From Cyclobacteriaceae bacterium (GTDB lineage Bacteria > Bacteroidota > Bacteroidia > Cytophagales > Cyclobacteriaceae): a stretch of DNA of 64,000 nt. The stretch spans positions 620,001 through 684,000 of the forward strand of contig JABFRS010000002.1 in assembly GCA_013141055.1 (NCBI GenBank), in the 5' to 3' direction. Position 1 is the first letter of the stretch, and each line of letters starts with the position of its first letter. The notes below the pieces were generated by a model, which was not told the origin of the DNA, made no database searches, and saw nothing but the letters and a program-made list of their open reading frames with translations. This document shows positions 25,543 to 34,183 of this stretch, piece by piece. Made by a program: the position numbers and the translations under genes.

Positions 25543-27951
25543 ATGATGAGAAAGATTAGTCTGGTATTATTACTTGCAGCGGTAGTCACGGTTGGCTACA
25601 GCCAGGTTTCAAAAGTGACCCTTTCGGGTGTGGTGAAAGAGAAGAGCTCAGGCGTGGTACTTCCCTATGTGAATGTTCTTTTGAAGAATGAGTCCGACAG
25701 TGCCTTCGTTACCGGAACGATCAGTGACAGCGAAGGTCGCTTTGTGATCGTTACCAAACCGGGGAACTACATCCTTGATTTTTCCTTTGTAGGCTACACG
25801 CGTGTGATTCAACCTGTACTGGTTGGAAAGCTGAGTGAGTACCTCGATGCGGGGATGATTGAAATGGCTGAGAGTGCAACAGCGCTGAATGAAGTAATCG
25901 TTACCGGAAAGGCGGATGAAGTTTCAGAAAGCCTGGATAAAAAAACTTTTTCAGTGGCCGATAATATCAATCAAAGCGGTGGATCCTTGCTTCAGGTTAT
26001 GCAAAATCTTCCGGGCGTTACGATCGAACAGGACGGAACTGTACGTCTTCGCGGCAACGATCGTGTAGCAGTACTGATCGACGGCAAGCAAACAGCGTTG
26101 ACAGGTTTTGGCAATCAAAGAGGACTTGATAATATTCCTGCTTCGTCCATTGAGAAAGTTGAAGTGATCAACAATCCATCTTCGAAGTATGACGCCAATG
26201 GAAACGCGGGTATCATCAACATCATTTATAAAAAAGAAGTTAAAGAAGGATTCAATGGAAAGGTGGGATTAGCCGTTGGTGCCGGCGCATGGTGGGTGAA
26301 GCAGGAGAACTATCCTACTATAAGGCCGCAGTACACCATGACACCGAAGATCAATCCATCGTTGTCATTGAACTACCGTAAGAAGAAAGTCAATATTTTC
26401 CTGCAGGCTGATAATCTCTACACGCACACCCTGAACAAGAATGAATTTGTTGACCGGTATTATGATAACGGCGATACCGTACGACAGCAAACGGTGCGCA
26501 ACCGCGACACCAACATCATTACCGGAAAAACAGGTTTCGACTGGTATGTTGACGATCATAATACCATCACCGTATCCGGTTTGTTCAGCAGTGAAAAGAT
26601 TCTCGATCATGGTGATGAACCGTTCTTTAACGGAAGGCTTTCTGAACGAACACGGCTCTGGCGTTTTCTTGAAGATGAATTAAAGACTACGGTGACGGCT
26701 ACAGCGGCATGGCAGCACAAGTTCAAGCAGCCCGGCCGAACTTTGAATACAGGATTCAACTATACCTTTCATCGTGAGGATGAAAAATACTTCTTTGAAA
26801 ACATACTCCCGACTTACACCGGACTGGATTCATTCAAGCTGTTGTCGGACGAGCATGTCTATGATTTTAATCTCGACTATGTACAACCATTGCGATACGG
26901 ACGCTTCGAGACAGGTGTGAAATTCCGCAGAAGATACATTCCTACCAACATGCAGTTCATTCCAGGACTGAACTCACCACTGGATTCAGCTGCGGGTGGA
27001 TGGGCGAATTACAGCGAGACCATTCCTGCAGTCTATGGAACGTATGTTTATGAAAGTCAGAAGGTAGAACTGGAGGCGGGACTTCGTGTGGAATATGTGG
27101 AGATCTACTATTCCGTTAATCCCACCCACCCTACTTATAAGAGTGACGGATACAATTATACTCAGCCCTTTCCGAATTTCAGGTTTGCCTACAAGATCAA
27201 CTCCAATAATATTCTTTCAGTATTTTATAATCGCAGAGTGGACAGGCCGAATGAAGTGGACATCCGGATCTTTCCAAAGTATGATGATGCGGGAATTATT
27301 AAAGTCGGTAACCCGGGATTGCGGCCGATGTTCACCAACTCATTTGAACTGGGCTATAAAACAAACCGGACCAACGGATATTTATACACGGCTTTGTATT
27401 ACCGGCAGATGGAAGCCACCATCACGCGAATAGGAAGTGTGGTGCCTGGCAGCAACCTCATCTATAATATCTTTCAAAACGCAGGCAACAGTTCGATGGC
27501 AGGAGTTGAGATCATCTTTTCACAGAACATAGAAAAATGGGCGACGATCAATCTTAATCTGAATGGCTATCAGAATAAGATTGAAGGTTTTACGGTTACG
27601 AATAAATATCCGTCGGAAAATACATTCACGGCGGCAAGACAGCAGATACTATCAGGTAGTGTGAAGCTGAATGGGTTGATACACTTCAAGGGAGGTATTG
27701 ATTTTCAGTTGACGGGCGTATACCTGGCACCGGACGTGATACCACAGGGAAAGATCTATTCACGATTCAATCTGGACATCGGAGTAAAGAAGACGATACA
27801 GAATGGCAAGGGTGAAATATTCCTGAATGCAACGGACATTGCCAATACGTTGAGGGTCAAACGAGATGTTCAGGGTGATGGCTTCCGATATACCAGCACG
27901 GATTTTTATGAAACGCAGGTGATACGGACTGGTTATAATTTCAAATTCTAA
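25543..27951 (+). CDS. TonB-dependent receptor-like outer-membrane protein (OMP_b-brl_3)
   Basis: An 802-aa protein: signal peptide 1-20, a carboxypeptidase-regulatory-like domain (residues ~25-110, VTLSGVVKEKSSGVVLPYVNV), a plug region with LPGVTIEQDGTVRLRGNDRV, IEKVEVINNPSSKYDANGNAGIINI, and a ~600-residue beta barrel ending in the aromatic C-terminus YNFKF. This is the type of receptor that carries a CarboxypepD_reg domain and a barrel without a classic TonB box. Substrate unknown. It lies directly downstream of the repeat-rich region and no partner SusD is adjacent. Confidence 0.9.
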   Translation: MMRKISLVLLLAAVVTVGYSQVSKVTLSGVVKEKSSGVVLPYVNVLLKNESDSAFVTGTISDSEGRFVIVTKPGNYILDFSFVGYTRVIQPVLVGKLSEYLDAGMIEMAESATALNEVIVTGKADEVSESLDKKTFSVADNINQSGGSLLQVMQNLPGVTIEQDGTVRLRGNDRVAVLIDGKQTALTGFGNQRGLDNIPASSIEKVEVINNPSSKYDANGNAGIINIIYKKEVKEGFNGKVGLAVGAGAWWVKQENYPTIRPQYTMTPKINPSLSLNYRKKKVNIFLQADNLYTHTLNKNEFVDRYYDNGDTVRQQTVRNRDTNIITGKTGFDWYVDDHNTITVSGLFSSEKILDHGDEPFFNGRLSERTRLWRFLEDELKTTVTATAAWQHKFKQPGRTLNTGFNYTFHREDEKYFFENILPTYTGLDSFKLLSDEHVYDFNLDYVQPLRYGRFETGVKFRRRYIPTNMQFIPGLNSPLDSAAGGWANYSETIPAVYGTYVYESQKVELEAGLRVEYVEIYYSVNPTHPTYKSDGYNYTQPFPNFRFAYKINSNNILSVFYNRRVDRPNEVDIRIFPKYDDAGIIKVGNPGLRPMFTNSFELGYKTNRTNGYLYTALYYRQMEATITRIGSVVPGSNLIYNIFQNAGNSSMAGVEIIFSQNIEKWATINLNLNGYQNKIEGFTVTNKYPSENTFTAARQQILSGSVKLNGLIHFKGGIDFQLTGVYLAPDVIPQGKIYSRFNLDIGVKKTIQNGKGEIFLNATDIANTLRVKRDVQGDGFRYTSTDFYETQVIRTGYNFKF

Positions 27952-28018
27952 ATAAGCTCGAATATGTGGTGGATCTTTGCACGTTGATCATTACGGGAGT
28001 ATTTGTGCTGCTTTAATC

Positions 28019-28026
28019 TACCTTTG
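28019..28026 (+). promoter_or_regulatory. -7 promoter element close to a start codon
   Basis: TACCTTTG is a perfect TAnnTTTG element, with only five bases between it and the ATG of the CPBP gene. If used, the transcript would begin at or next to the AUG (leaderless). A TTTG lies 13 bp upstream, which is shorter than the usual spacing, so the -33 element is unclear. Confidence 0.45.
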
Positions 28027-28031
28027 CCACA

Positions 28032-28718
28032 ATGGCCGGCATCTTAGTTGAGGTAATAGTATCCTGGATATTACTCTGGGTTGTCTGCAAAGAACATCTG
28101 CCTGCGTTGGGGATTACGCCCACAAGATTCAGAATGATTCATCTTTTTGGAGGGTTGCTGGTGGCAGCGGCGTGTTGTGCGGCGTATGAAATCATGACAA
28201 CGGCATTTGGCAACAATCAATGGATATTAAATAGTGAGATAACCGGGTCTGCAATTCTGGAAGGCTCGAGATACACGCTGGTCTCCGTTTTATATGAAGA
28301 GCTGATCTTCAGGGGAGCTTTGCTGTATATCGCTATAAAAAAACTTGGTGTAACGAAGGCGTGCTTTCTCTCAGCAAGCTGTTTTGGAATTTACCACTGG
28401 TTTACGTTCAATACGTTGGGAAATCCGGTGATGATGGTGATTACTTTTCTGATGACAGGTATTGCAGGACTCGCCTGGGCTTTTGCTTTTGCCAAAACAG
28501 GTTCTATGTATTTACCGATGGGTCTGCACCTGGGATGGAACCTGTGCAATATGGTTTTGTTTTCAAGCGGGTCTTCTGTTCAATCAATTCTCGTACGGGC
28601 TAATGAGAACAAGGCACAGGGGGTTACTTCATTATTTATTTTTCTGTTTCAGGTTTTGGCGCTGCCGCTGATTACGTACTGGTATTTGAAGAGAGGGATT
28701 GGTGAAAAGCTCCGTTAG
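28032..28718 (+). CDS. CPBP-family intramembrane metalloprotease (CAAX protease/Abi)
   Basis: A 228-aa membrane protein with about seven hydrophobic helices and the three CPBP motifs: YEELIFRGALL (EExxxR), SCFGIYHWF (FxxxH) and GLHLGWNLCNM (HxxxN/B). These form the glutamate/histidine active site of Rce1-like proteases. In bacteria they process or degrade membrane substrates and are often linked to bacteriocin immunity. No bacteriocin genes are adjacent, so the substrate is unknown. Confidence 0.9.
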   Translation: MAGILVEVIVSWILLWVVCKEHLPALGITPTRFRMIHLFGGLLVAAACCAAYEIMTTAFGNNQWILNSEITGSAILEGSRYTLVSVLYEELIFRGALLYIAIKKLGVTKACFLSASCFGIYHWFTFNTLGNPVMMVITFLMTGIAGLAWAFAFAKTGSMYLPMGLHLGWNLCNMVLFSSGSSVQSILVRANENKAQGVTSLFIFLFQVLALPLITYWYLKRGIGEKLR

Positions 28719-28776
28719 GAGCGCCCTGTTCCTAAGAGTCACTTCAGGATCTTCAATTGAGCGAAGATGTGATTTA

Positions 28777-30087
28777 TTATTCAATCCTCTTGCACTCTTT
28801 ACTTTCACCATCCGCTACCCAGTAAACGAGATTATCTTTCAACTTAAGCGAAACACCATACAATCTTAAGAAAAGACCATTCTCTTTTAATGGTATTAAC
28901 TCGTGCGCAGTTTTGCTATTGTTATATTTGAAGTATAAGGTATTTTGTGATTCATAAATCGAAAAGGCAGTAGCAGCATCCAGTTGGAATTTCCCCACCC
29001 ATTTCTGTTTGCTGGAATTCCCAATTTTCTGGGTATTTCTGATTTCGGGCTCTTCATAATCTTTGCCATAATAGATGGCTGCGAGATCCTTTTTCATCCT
29101 GTTAAAAACATAGCTTTCTATGTTGCCCAGGTAAATAATCATTAGCCCATCTTTTAGATAATAGGAAGTATAGGCAATAAAGCCGTCGGTTCTGCCCGAC
29201 TGTTCAATCAAATCATATCCAAAATAATTTCTTGAAGCCCATCCGTATAGCGCTTTACGAATGTCGAATACCCTTGACGAAAAGACCTGATTTGTCCATT
29301 TATATATGTCGTGAGACGTGGAACTTAGAAAACCACTGCCGATTAAATTCTCAATAAAGTAGGGAGCTACTTTCTCTGTTTCACGATTGTGCATTATTTT
29401 ATATCCTGCTGCGCTGCCCGCTTTTTCATAATCAGCAAAATGGTCGATAGAGGTATTAAGCAAACCCTGGGGCTTTAGTATTTGGTCCTGAAGGAGTAAT
29501 TCAAATTTTTTATTTTTAACTAGTTCCGCAATATATGCCAGCAAGGTATAGCCTGAATTAGAATAACTATTTGCAGAACCAGGCGGAAAATCCAAAGGTT
29601 TGTCTTTAAACAAATTTACCATTTCACTCAACTTCATGGGTGCCTTCATCTTCTCCGCAAAATCAGGAAATGAAGCATAGTCGGGTATTCCAGAACGGTG
29701 TCGCAATAAATGTTCAATCGTAATCTTATTACCGTTTGGGTACCCTGGAATAAATTTAGTTACGGTATCCTTAAACGTCAGCAACCCCTCCTCTACCAAT
29801 TGAGTGATGATAGCGGCGGTAAATGTTTTAGTTATCGATGATATCCTGAAACGGGTATCGATAGTGTTTAATTTCTTTGCAGAAGCATTTCCATAAGCTT
29901 TCTGAAACAGAATGGAATCTTTTTTTGCTATCAGAACTGTGCCTGAAAAGTCATTATTCTTTACATGCTGAAGAATGTAATTGTCAAATGATTTCGTCAA
30001 TTCCTTTCGTACTGTCGGCTGGGAAATAGAGCCAGCGGATATTAACAATGCAGGGAATAAAATTTTAACTGTTTTGATTATATCCAT
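28777..30087 (-). CDS. Serine hydrolase of the beta-lactamase/class C fold
   Basis: A 436-aa protein with a signal peptide (MDIIKTVKILFPALLISAGSIS) followed by a beta-lactamase-related domain: the nucleophile motif SSITKTF (SxxK), then YSNSGYTLLAYI (YxN) and a later RTDGF that replaces the KTG-type motif. The last ~80 residues form a small domain (KWVGKFQLDAATAFSIYES), as in many Bacteroidota esterase/peptidase homologues. It probably acts in the periplasm as a D-amino-acid peptidase or esterase. An upstream in-frame ATG (30117) is possible but would put non-signal residues first. Confidence 0.85.
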   Translation of the reverse strand: MDIIKTVKILFPALLISAGSISQPTVRKELTKSFDNYILQHVKNNDFSGTVLIAKKDSILFQKAYGNASAKKLNTIDTRFRISSITKTFTAAIITQLVEEGLLTFKDTVTKFIPGYPNGNKITIEHLLRHRSGIPDYASFPDFAEKMKAPMKLSEMVNLFKDKPLDFPPGSANSYSNSGYTLLAYIAELVKNKKFELLLQDQILKPQGLLNTSIDHFADYEKAGSAAGYKIMHNRETEKVAPYFIENLIGSGFLSSTSHDIYKWTNQVFSSRVFDIRKALYGWASRNYFGYDLIEQSGRTDGFIAYTSYYLKDGLMIIYLGNIESYVFNRMKKDLAAIYYGKDYEEPEIRNTQKIGNSSKQKWVGKFQLDAATAFSIYESQNTLYFKYNNSKTAHELIPLKENGLFLRLYGVSLKLKDNLVYWVADGESKECKRIE

Positions 30088-30363
30088 TACTCCTGTTTTA
30101 ATGCATCGGGTTGCCATCGAACAAAAAACCCACGCTCATACTTCAATACTAAATTGATTTAGTAATAAAAGCTATCCCCATTGTGTTGGATACTTGAAAA
30201 ATCCCCCAATCTGTTTTTAAAGAAACCCCTGAAAATTGAGAACACGCTTTGCACAAACATGTCCTTCGGGTGCGAGACCAATTTGATTGTATGGAAAACA
30301 GAAGCGTGGAAATACAATTTTTCGGGACTTCACGAATTAATTTGTGTTATAACGGTTTACAAA

Positions 30364-30744
30364 ATGGCTACTCTCAAAGAAAAGTTAGTACGTCTAATGC
30401 ATGGTGGAAACATTCCACTGATTGCAACGCAAGAAAAAGTAAGTTTTCCTTTGATCGAACGGATGTATAAGAAGATGAAACTCGGAATAATGTTTCCAAC
30501 CATACGCATTCATGAAAATGCTATCATTGAAGGTCATCATCGCTATCTTGCATCGCTTCTTGCAGAATGTGAAGTCGAACGAGGGCAAGGAATACGACCA
30601 TTAGTAAAACAGGATATACATTGGTGCAATGTTCAACTATTGGAAGAAGACTATTACACAGATACTAAAATCAAGATTTTGAATGATGACGATGCAAAAT
30701 ATCTGAGCATAAGCGTTGAGGCATTACTTGAAAAAATAAAATAA
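30364..30744 (+). CDS. ParB/sulfiredoxin-like domain protein, small
   Basis: A 126-aa protein whose core (PTIRIHENAIIEGHHRYLASLLA) matches the ParB/Srx nucleotide-binding motif, where GxHR contacts the gamma-phosphate. The N-terminal half has no recognised domain and the C-terminus is helical. The ATG at 30364 (MATLKEKLV) is chosen; a longer reading frame upstream (from 30181) has poor composition. The next gene, a HAD-fold protein, starts 22 bp later. Stand-alone ParB-like proteins of this size occur as enzymes or regulators in mobile regions. Confidence 0.65.
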   Translation: MATLKEKLVRLMHGGNIPLIATQEKVSFPLIERMYKKMKLGIMFPTIRIHENAIIEGHHRYLASLLAECEVERGQGIRPLVKQDIHWCNVQLLEEDYYTDTKIKILNDDDAKYLSISVEALLEKIK

Positions 30745-30753
30745 ATTTCTACG

Positions 30754-30761
30754 TACCTTTG
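30754..30761 (+). promoter_or_regulatory. -7 promoter element close to the HAD gene start
   Basis: TACCTTTG, a perfect TAnnTTTG, lies five bases before the ATG of the HAD-fold gene, in the short gap after the ParB-like gene. A CTTG is 23 bp upstream. It suggests separate transcription with a leaderless or near-leaderless mRNA. Confidence 0.4.
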
Positions 30762-30766
30762 CTAAC

Positions 30767-31219
30767 ATGTTGGTTTTTCTTGACATCGATGGTGTTATGG
30801 TTCCAGCTAAAGGCTGGAAAACTCCAGAATTGCTGGAAGATGGATTTCCTGTGTTTACCCAGGAGTCTACCACTGCATTGAAGAGTCTTCTTTCATCAGA
30901 AACGCGGGTTATTCTCAGCACTAGTCATCGGTACAGGTATTCCGTTACTCAATGGAAACAAATATTTGAGAAACGTGGTCTTCGAATTACAAGGCTGGGG
31001 CGACTTGCATCTGCGGCTACACCTTCAAAAAGAAAAGATGAAATTCAAGGGTGGTTTAACTCGCACCCTATTCCTAAAGAATTTATCATTCTTGATGACG
31101 ACAAGTCGTTGCATTCATTACCTGAGTCACTTAAGAATCATTGGGTTGAAACTCCTTCGTTGGTGGGACTTACAACCAAGAATCTGAAGGAGGCAATTTC
31201 TCAGTTGGCACTTTCATAG
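30767..31219 (+). CDS. HAD-fold protein, SAK/RNA-repair-associated type
   Basis: A 150-aa compact HAD domain with motif I FLDIDGVMVP (Asp nucleophile), motif II STSHRYR and motif IV ILDDDKSLH. There is no cap domain, and the sequence resembles the HAD_SAK_2 group found with RNA-repair polynucleotide kinases. A phosphatase acting on nucleic-acid ends is possible but inferred. It follows a ParB-like gene and ends convergently, overlapping a small secreted-protein gene by 19 bp. Confidence 0.8.
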   Translation: MLVFLDIDGVMVPAKGWKTPELLEDGFPVFTQESTTALKSLLSSETRVILSTSHRYRYSVTQWKQIFEKRGLRITRLGRLASAATPSKRKDEIQGWFNSHPIPKEFIILDDDKSLHSLPESLKNHWVETPSLVGLTTKNLKEAISQLALS

Positions 31220-31410
31220 TTTAATCTACCGTAAGCAGGTCCTCCAGGATTATTAGCCCACTGATCCTGAAACGTTACAACCTTACATGTACTTGGTATA
31301 TCGAAATCCGTAAAATGACGCGCTATAGAATATGGAGTTCTTCTAAAGCCCAGATAGACGTCAACACAAGCAGCAAAAATTATCAATGACAATAGCAATA
31401 ATTTTTTCAT
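31201..31410 (-). CDS. Small exported protein, 69 aa
   Basis: Begins MKKLLLLSLIIFAACVDVYLG, a signal peptide with a lipobox-like AAC, so it is probably a lipoprotein or membrane-tethered peptide. The mature part has two aromatic/proline-rich segments and no known domain. Its 3' end overlaps the HAD gene convergently. It lies outside any clear operon. Confidence 0.55.
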   Translation of the reverse strand: MKKLLLLSLIIFAACVDVYLGFRRTPYSIARHFTDFDIPSTCKVVTFQDQWANNPGGPAYGRLNYESAN

Positions 31411-31635
31411 ACCTGTCTCAACGTGAATTTTACCGGGCTTTAATTTTATTCTTTAGGCAATTTTCGAAGATTATTGCCTCTTACTCTCCGTAAAGAATCT
31501 TCACGTTTCATATTGTAGCTCACTTCAATACTAGCTAAAGATAAGTAAAACAGGCCGCTCTATTTAGTTGCAACAAGTTACTTATACAATCCCTAACAGA
31601 CAGAGACTTTTTGAGAATTATTCCTTTATAGAATT

Positions 31636-31965
31636 ATGGTACAATCCTTGCCTCACAGGGATATGCGCAGAATTGAAATTGCATTATTATGCTATCGCTA
31701 TATCGCGGTGCCTTCCATTGTTACTTCTCTTATAATTTCGCTTCATCTTCTATATTCACAAAATCCTTACTTCCTTCTTTTCGCGATTGTTGAAAAGGCA
31801 GTGACAACAGCCCTTCTTGTCTCATACATTTTAATTTTCAGATCAGACCGGTTTTACTTCTTTCACAACGCCGGCTTTAGCATTTATCTAATCTGCGGAT
31901 CAATCGTCCTCGTTGACTTATTCATTGCAGCTATATTTTTCAGTCTAAGCATGATTATTTTATGA
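31636..31965 (+). CDS. Small four-helix membrane protein upstream of an ABC ATPase
   Basis: A 109-aa protein with three or four hydrophobic helices (around residues 20-42, 48-68, 78-100). Its stop codon overlaps the start of the ABC ATPase gene as ATGA, so the two are translationally coupled and probably form one complex. It is too small to be a conventional ABC permease and no family is recognised. Confidence 0.7.
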   Translation: MVQSLPHRDMRRIEIALLCYRYIAVPSIVTSLIISLHLLYSQNPYFLLFAIVEKAVTTALLVSYILIFRSDRFYFFHNAGFSIYLICGSIVLVDLFIAAIFFSLSMIIL

Positions 31966-32615
31966 ACGTCCTTGAATTTGACAGCCTGCATCTTGAATTC
32001 GGAATGAGACGCGTACTTTCTTCCATTTATATGAAATGCGAGACAGGAAAGATCACCGCTTTGCTTGGTCGAAATGGCTCAGGGAAATCGTGTCTTATGA
32101 AAATTGTATTCGGCTCCATGAGTGCTGAGCACAAATCCATACGAATCAACGGAGTTCCATTGATTGGAAATCATCTAAGTAAACAATTGATCTCCTATCT
32201 TCCGCAAGGACATTTTATTCCGGATTTTATAAGCATCAGAAAAGCTTTCGAGTTGTTTCAGGTCAGGACAGATGTTATACAGGATTCTTTTGCCGATATT
32301 CAGGACCTTTCAACAAAAAAGGCAGGGGAGCTTTCCTTCGGTCAGCTACGGCTTCTTGAGGTGTGTCTTATGTTGTATTCACCTCACCCCTTCTGCATTC
32401 TGGACGAACCATTTTCCGGCATGGCGCCGCTGCAAATAGAAAAACTTCAGACACTCATAAAAGCGGCCAGTATCCATAAAGGAATTCTGATCACGGATCA
32501 CCTTCATGAGCAGGTGCGATCTATTGCTGACAATGTATATGTATTAAGCAATGGAGCAACGCATCTGATTAAGGAGCGGGAAGAACTGGTAAGATTCGGG
32601 TATCTGAGTACCTGA
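31962..32615 (+). CDS. ABC-type ATP-binding protein
   Basis: A 217-aa ATPase with Walker A GRNGSGKSC (~36-44), Q-loop region SYLPQGHF, a variant signature LSFGQLRLLEV (instead of LSGGQ), Walker B FCILDEPFSGM and the switch His in LITDHLHEQ. It is fused to no membrane domain; the overlapping upstream gene supplies a small membrane protein. Export of a peptide or lipid is one option, but the transporter lacks a visible full-size permease, so a non-transport role is also possible. Confidence 0.9.
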   Translation: MNVLEFDSLHLEFGMRRVLSSIYMKCETGKITALLGRNGSGKSCLMKIVFGSMSAEHKSIRINGVPLIGNHLSKQLISYLPQGHFIPDFISIRKAFELFQVRTDVIQDSFADIQDLSTKKAGELSFGQLRLLEVCLMLYSPHPFCILDEPFSGMAPLQIEKLQTLIKAASIHKGILITDHLHEQVRSIADNVYVLSNGATHLIKEREELVRFGYLST

Positions 32616-32743
32616 AAACCAGTGAAGGTCAGGCAATGTGTGATATGCTTGTAGCTTCAGACGGAGACCTGTTGAGTGAAATTTCTACCGGGTTGTTGTC
32701 CTCGTTAATGATAACAATTCGCAGTCCTTTATTTTGGAAGTGA

Positions 32744-32914
32744 TTACAGTATAGGTTCTAATGTAATTGAAGCAGGAATATTCAAGGAATCTTTAGCCTT
32801 TTGGAATTCAATCTTTCCTAGCGGTCCGATAAGTCGTTTGTCTTTATGAACTACTATCCAATAGTACGTAGAATCAAAACCAGATTTGGTGCTTCTTGCG
32901 TTGATCTTCACCAT
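32744..32914 (-). CDS. Small hypothetical protein, 56 aa
   Basis: An ORF from ATG 32914 to TAA 32744 (MVKINARSTKSGFDSTYYWI...), six bases downstream of the 69-aa gene at 32921-33130 on the same strand, so probably a two-gene unit. It is basic and beta-rich (TYYWIVVHKDKRLIGPLGKI), with no known family. Its short length explains why it is easily missed. Sequence between 32640 and 32740 shows protein-like minus-strand coding without a start, possibly a decayed continuation. Confidence 0.5.
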   Translation of the reverse strand: MVKINARSTKSGFDSTYYWIVVHKDKRLIGPLGKIEFQKAKDSLNIPASITLEPIL

Positions 32915-32920
32915 CACCGT

Positions 32921-33130
32921 TTACTGTCTGGTCTGGCAAGTACACGGGTTAACATGGCAACGGGTTAAGATTATGTTCGTGCTGAATGATTGAGTTATTA
33001 CCCAACCCTTACTAACGAATGAATCTAATGCAATCTCTAATGCAGATGTACTGCTGTAATCTTCCAACTTAATGACCTTTACCAGTGATTCAATTGGCAA
33101 TACTGGTCGTCCTTTCTCTTTTCTTTTCAT
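32921..33130 (-). CDS. Small hypothetical protein, 69 aa
   Basis: MKRKEKGRPVLPIESLVKVI..., ending in a Cys/His-containing tail (TRCHVNPCTCQTRQ) that could bind metal. The central part (STSALEIALDSFVSKGWVITQS) looks helical then strand. It precedes the 56-aa gene by six bases. No family recognised; it lies at the start of the AT-rich accessory region. Confidence 0.55.
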   Translation of the reverse strand: MKRKEKGRPVLPIESLVKVIKLEDYSSTSALEIALDSFVSKGWVITQSFSTNIILTRCHVNPCTCQTRQ

Positions 33131-33207
33131 TCCTATAAATACTCAAGAATGTGCATAGATTGTTAAGAAGATGTGCGTCAATCCATCCAAAAGGCTCATA
33201 GTGAACT

Positions 33208-33215
33208 TATATTTG
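33208..33215 (+). promoter_or_regulatory. -7 promoter element
   Basis: TATATTTG, a perfect TAnnTTTG, 23 bp before the ATG of the 76-aa gene. No convincing TTTG is seen 19-21 bp upstream, so the call rests on the -7 element alone. Confidence 0.4.
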
Positions 33216-33238
33216 CCATACAACTAAACAATTAACAA

Positions 33239-33469
33239 ATGGAAAATACAGATGATTTAAAAGGTAAAAGCTTCGATTCAATCAATTCAATCTTAGCGAA
33301 TAGCTTAGATTCTAATGCACTTCTTTCAACCTGCTTGGATGTATTAATAGCCGTTCATAATGATGGTAAAACAGAAGAAGAAAAGGCAGCTTACTTCAAG
33401 AAAATCAATGAGAAATTAGCTGAGCACAGGAAAGAAGCTAACTTGAATTTAATACCAGTAAAAAAGTAA
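33239..33469 (+). CDS. Small hypothetical protein, 76 aa
   Basis: An acidic, mostly helical soluble protein (MENTDDLKGKSFDSINSILANS...). It ends four bases before a membrane-anchored coiled-coil gene, so the two form an operon. The sizes and spacing are compatible with a toxin-antitoxin-type pair, but there is no known motif for that. Codon use is AT-rich, like the whole island. Confidence 0.55.
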   Translation: MENTDDLKGKSFDSINSILANSLDSNALLSTCLDVLIAVHNDGKTEEEKAAYFKKINEKLAEHRKEANLNLIPVKK

Positions 33470-33473
33470 CATT

Positions 33474-34028
33474 ATGAATGACCTTATTTCAACCATTGCA
33501 ATTTGTGTACAGGCTGCTGGGTCTATTGCACTATTTATTATAATTCAACGTCAGAATAGATTTTTCAAAACTCAGATAAATGTGCAGGAAGGTATTATTA
33601 ATAGTATGAAAACCTATTCCAGTCTTATCGATGTCGAAGAGTTGAAAAAATTTGTTGATCTATCCAAACAAACTATGAGAATGGAAACTGACAAAGAAAA
33701 GGTAGAATTACAGACAAAGGTTAATGAAGTAGAAAAAGAACTTAAAGAAAAGACTTCTTCACACAATGTAAAATACGAATCAATTGTTGTCGCATTTGGA
33801 TTGTTGATAGTAAGAACTCTTACAAGGGAAAGAAGACAAATTTATATTAATAATTATCCCGATCATAAAAAGGATTTAGTAAGCATCGTCAATAAATTTG
33901 AAATGTACATTGAATCAGAAGGTAAAGATCTCTCCTTGGAAAGTAAATTGGATGTTGCATTAAAACAAACAGAGAAAGCATTAGATATGTTAAGTCCAAA
34001 GATAGTTTCAGCCGTTATAAATCCTTAA
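33474..34028 (+). CDS. Membrane-anchored coiled-coil protein, 184 aa
   Basis: One N-terminal membrane helix (residues ~5-25, ISTIAICVQAAGSIALFIII) is followed by a long coiled coil (residues 65-115, rich in K/E with heptads) and a helical C-terminal domain. No enzymatic motif is visible. It is the second gene of a pair. The architecture recurs in other genes of this island (35824-36564, 39100-39705 and, with two helices, 34416-35156). Confidence 0.6.
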   Translation: MNDLISTIAICVQAAGSIALFIIIQRQNRFFKTQINVQEGIINSMKTYSSLIDVEELKKFVDLSKQTMRMETDKEKVELQTKVNEVEKELKEKTSSHNVKYESIVVAFGLLIVRTLTRERRQIYINNYPDHKKDLVSIVNKFEMYIESEGKDLSLESKLDVALKQTEKALDMLSPKIVSAVINP

Positions 34029-34183
34029 TTAATCCTTTTCTGATAATCATTACCAGACAACGGCAAAGGATTATCTTCCAAATACTTTAATTTCTGTTCA
34101 ACAGTTTTCTTATAGGCCTTATCCTTTCGGAGAAAATAGATTGAACTGATTATTGTACCTGATACAATGTCTTTCAGAATCAT
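34025..34183 (-). CDS. Small hypothetical protein, 52 aa
   Basis: From ATG 34183 to TAA 34025 (MILKDIVSGTIISSIYFLRK, then basic/helical). The first 20 residues include an amphipathic hydrophobic stretch that may contact the membrane. Its stop overlaps the end of the convergent coiled-coil gene by four bases. No family recognised. Confidence 0.45.
   Translation of the reverse strand: MILKDIVSGTIISSIYFLRKDKAYKKTVEQKLKYLEDNPLPLSGNDYQKRIN

Noticed and set aside
32640-32740. Minus-strand protein-like stretch after the 56-aa gene
   Set aside because: No start codon in frame; may be a decayed continuation, but evidence is insufficient for a gene.
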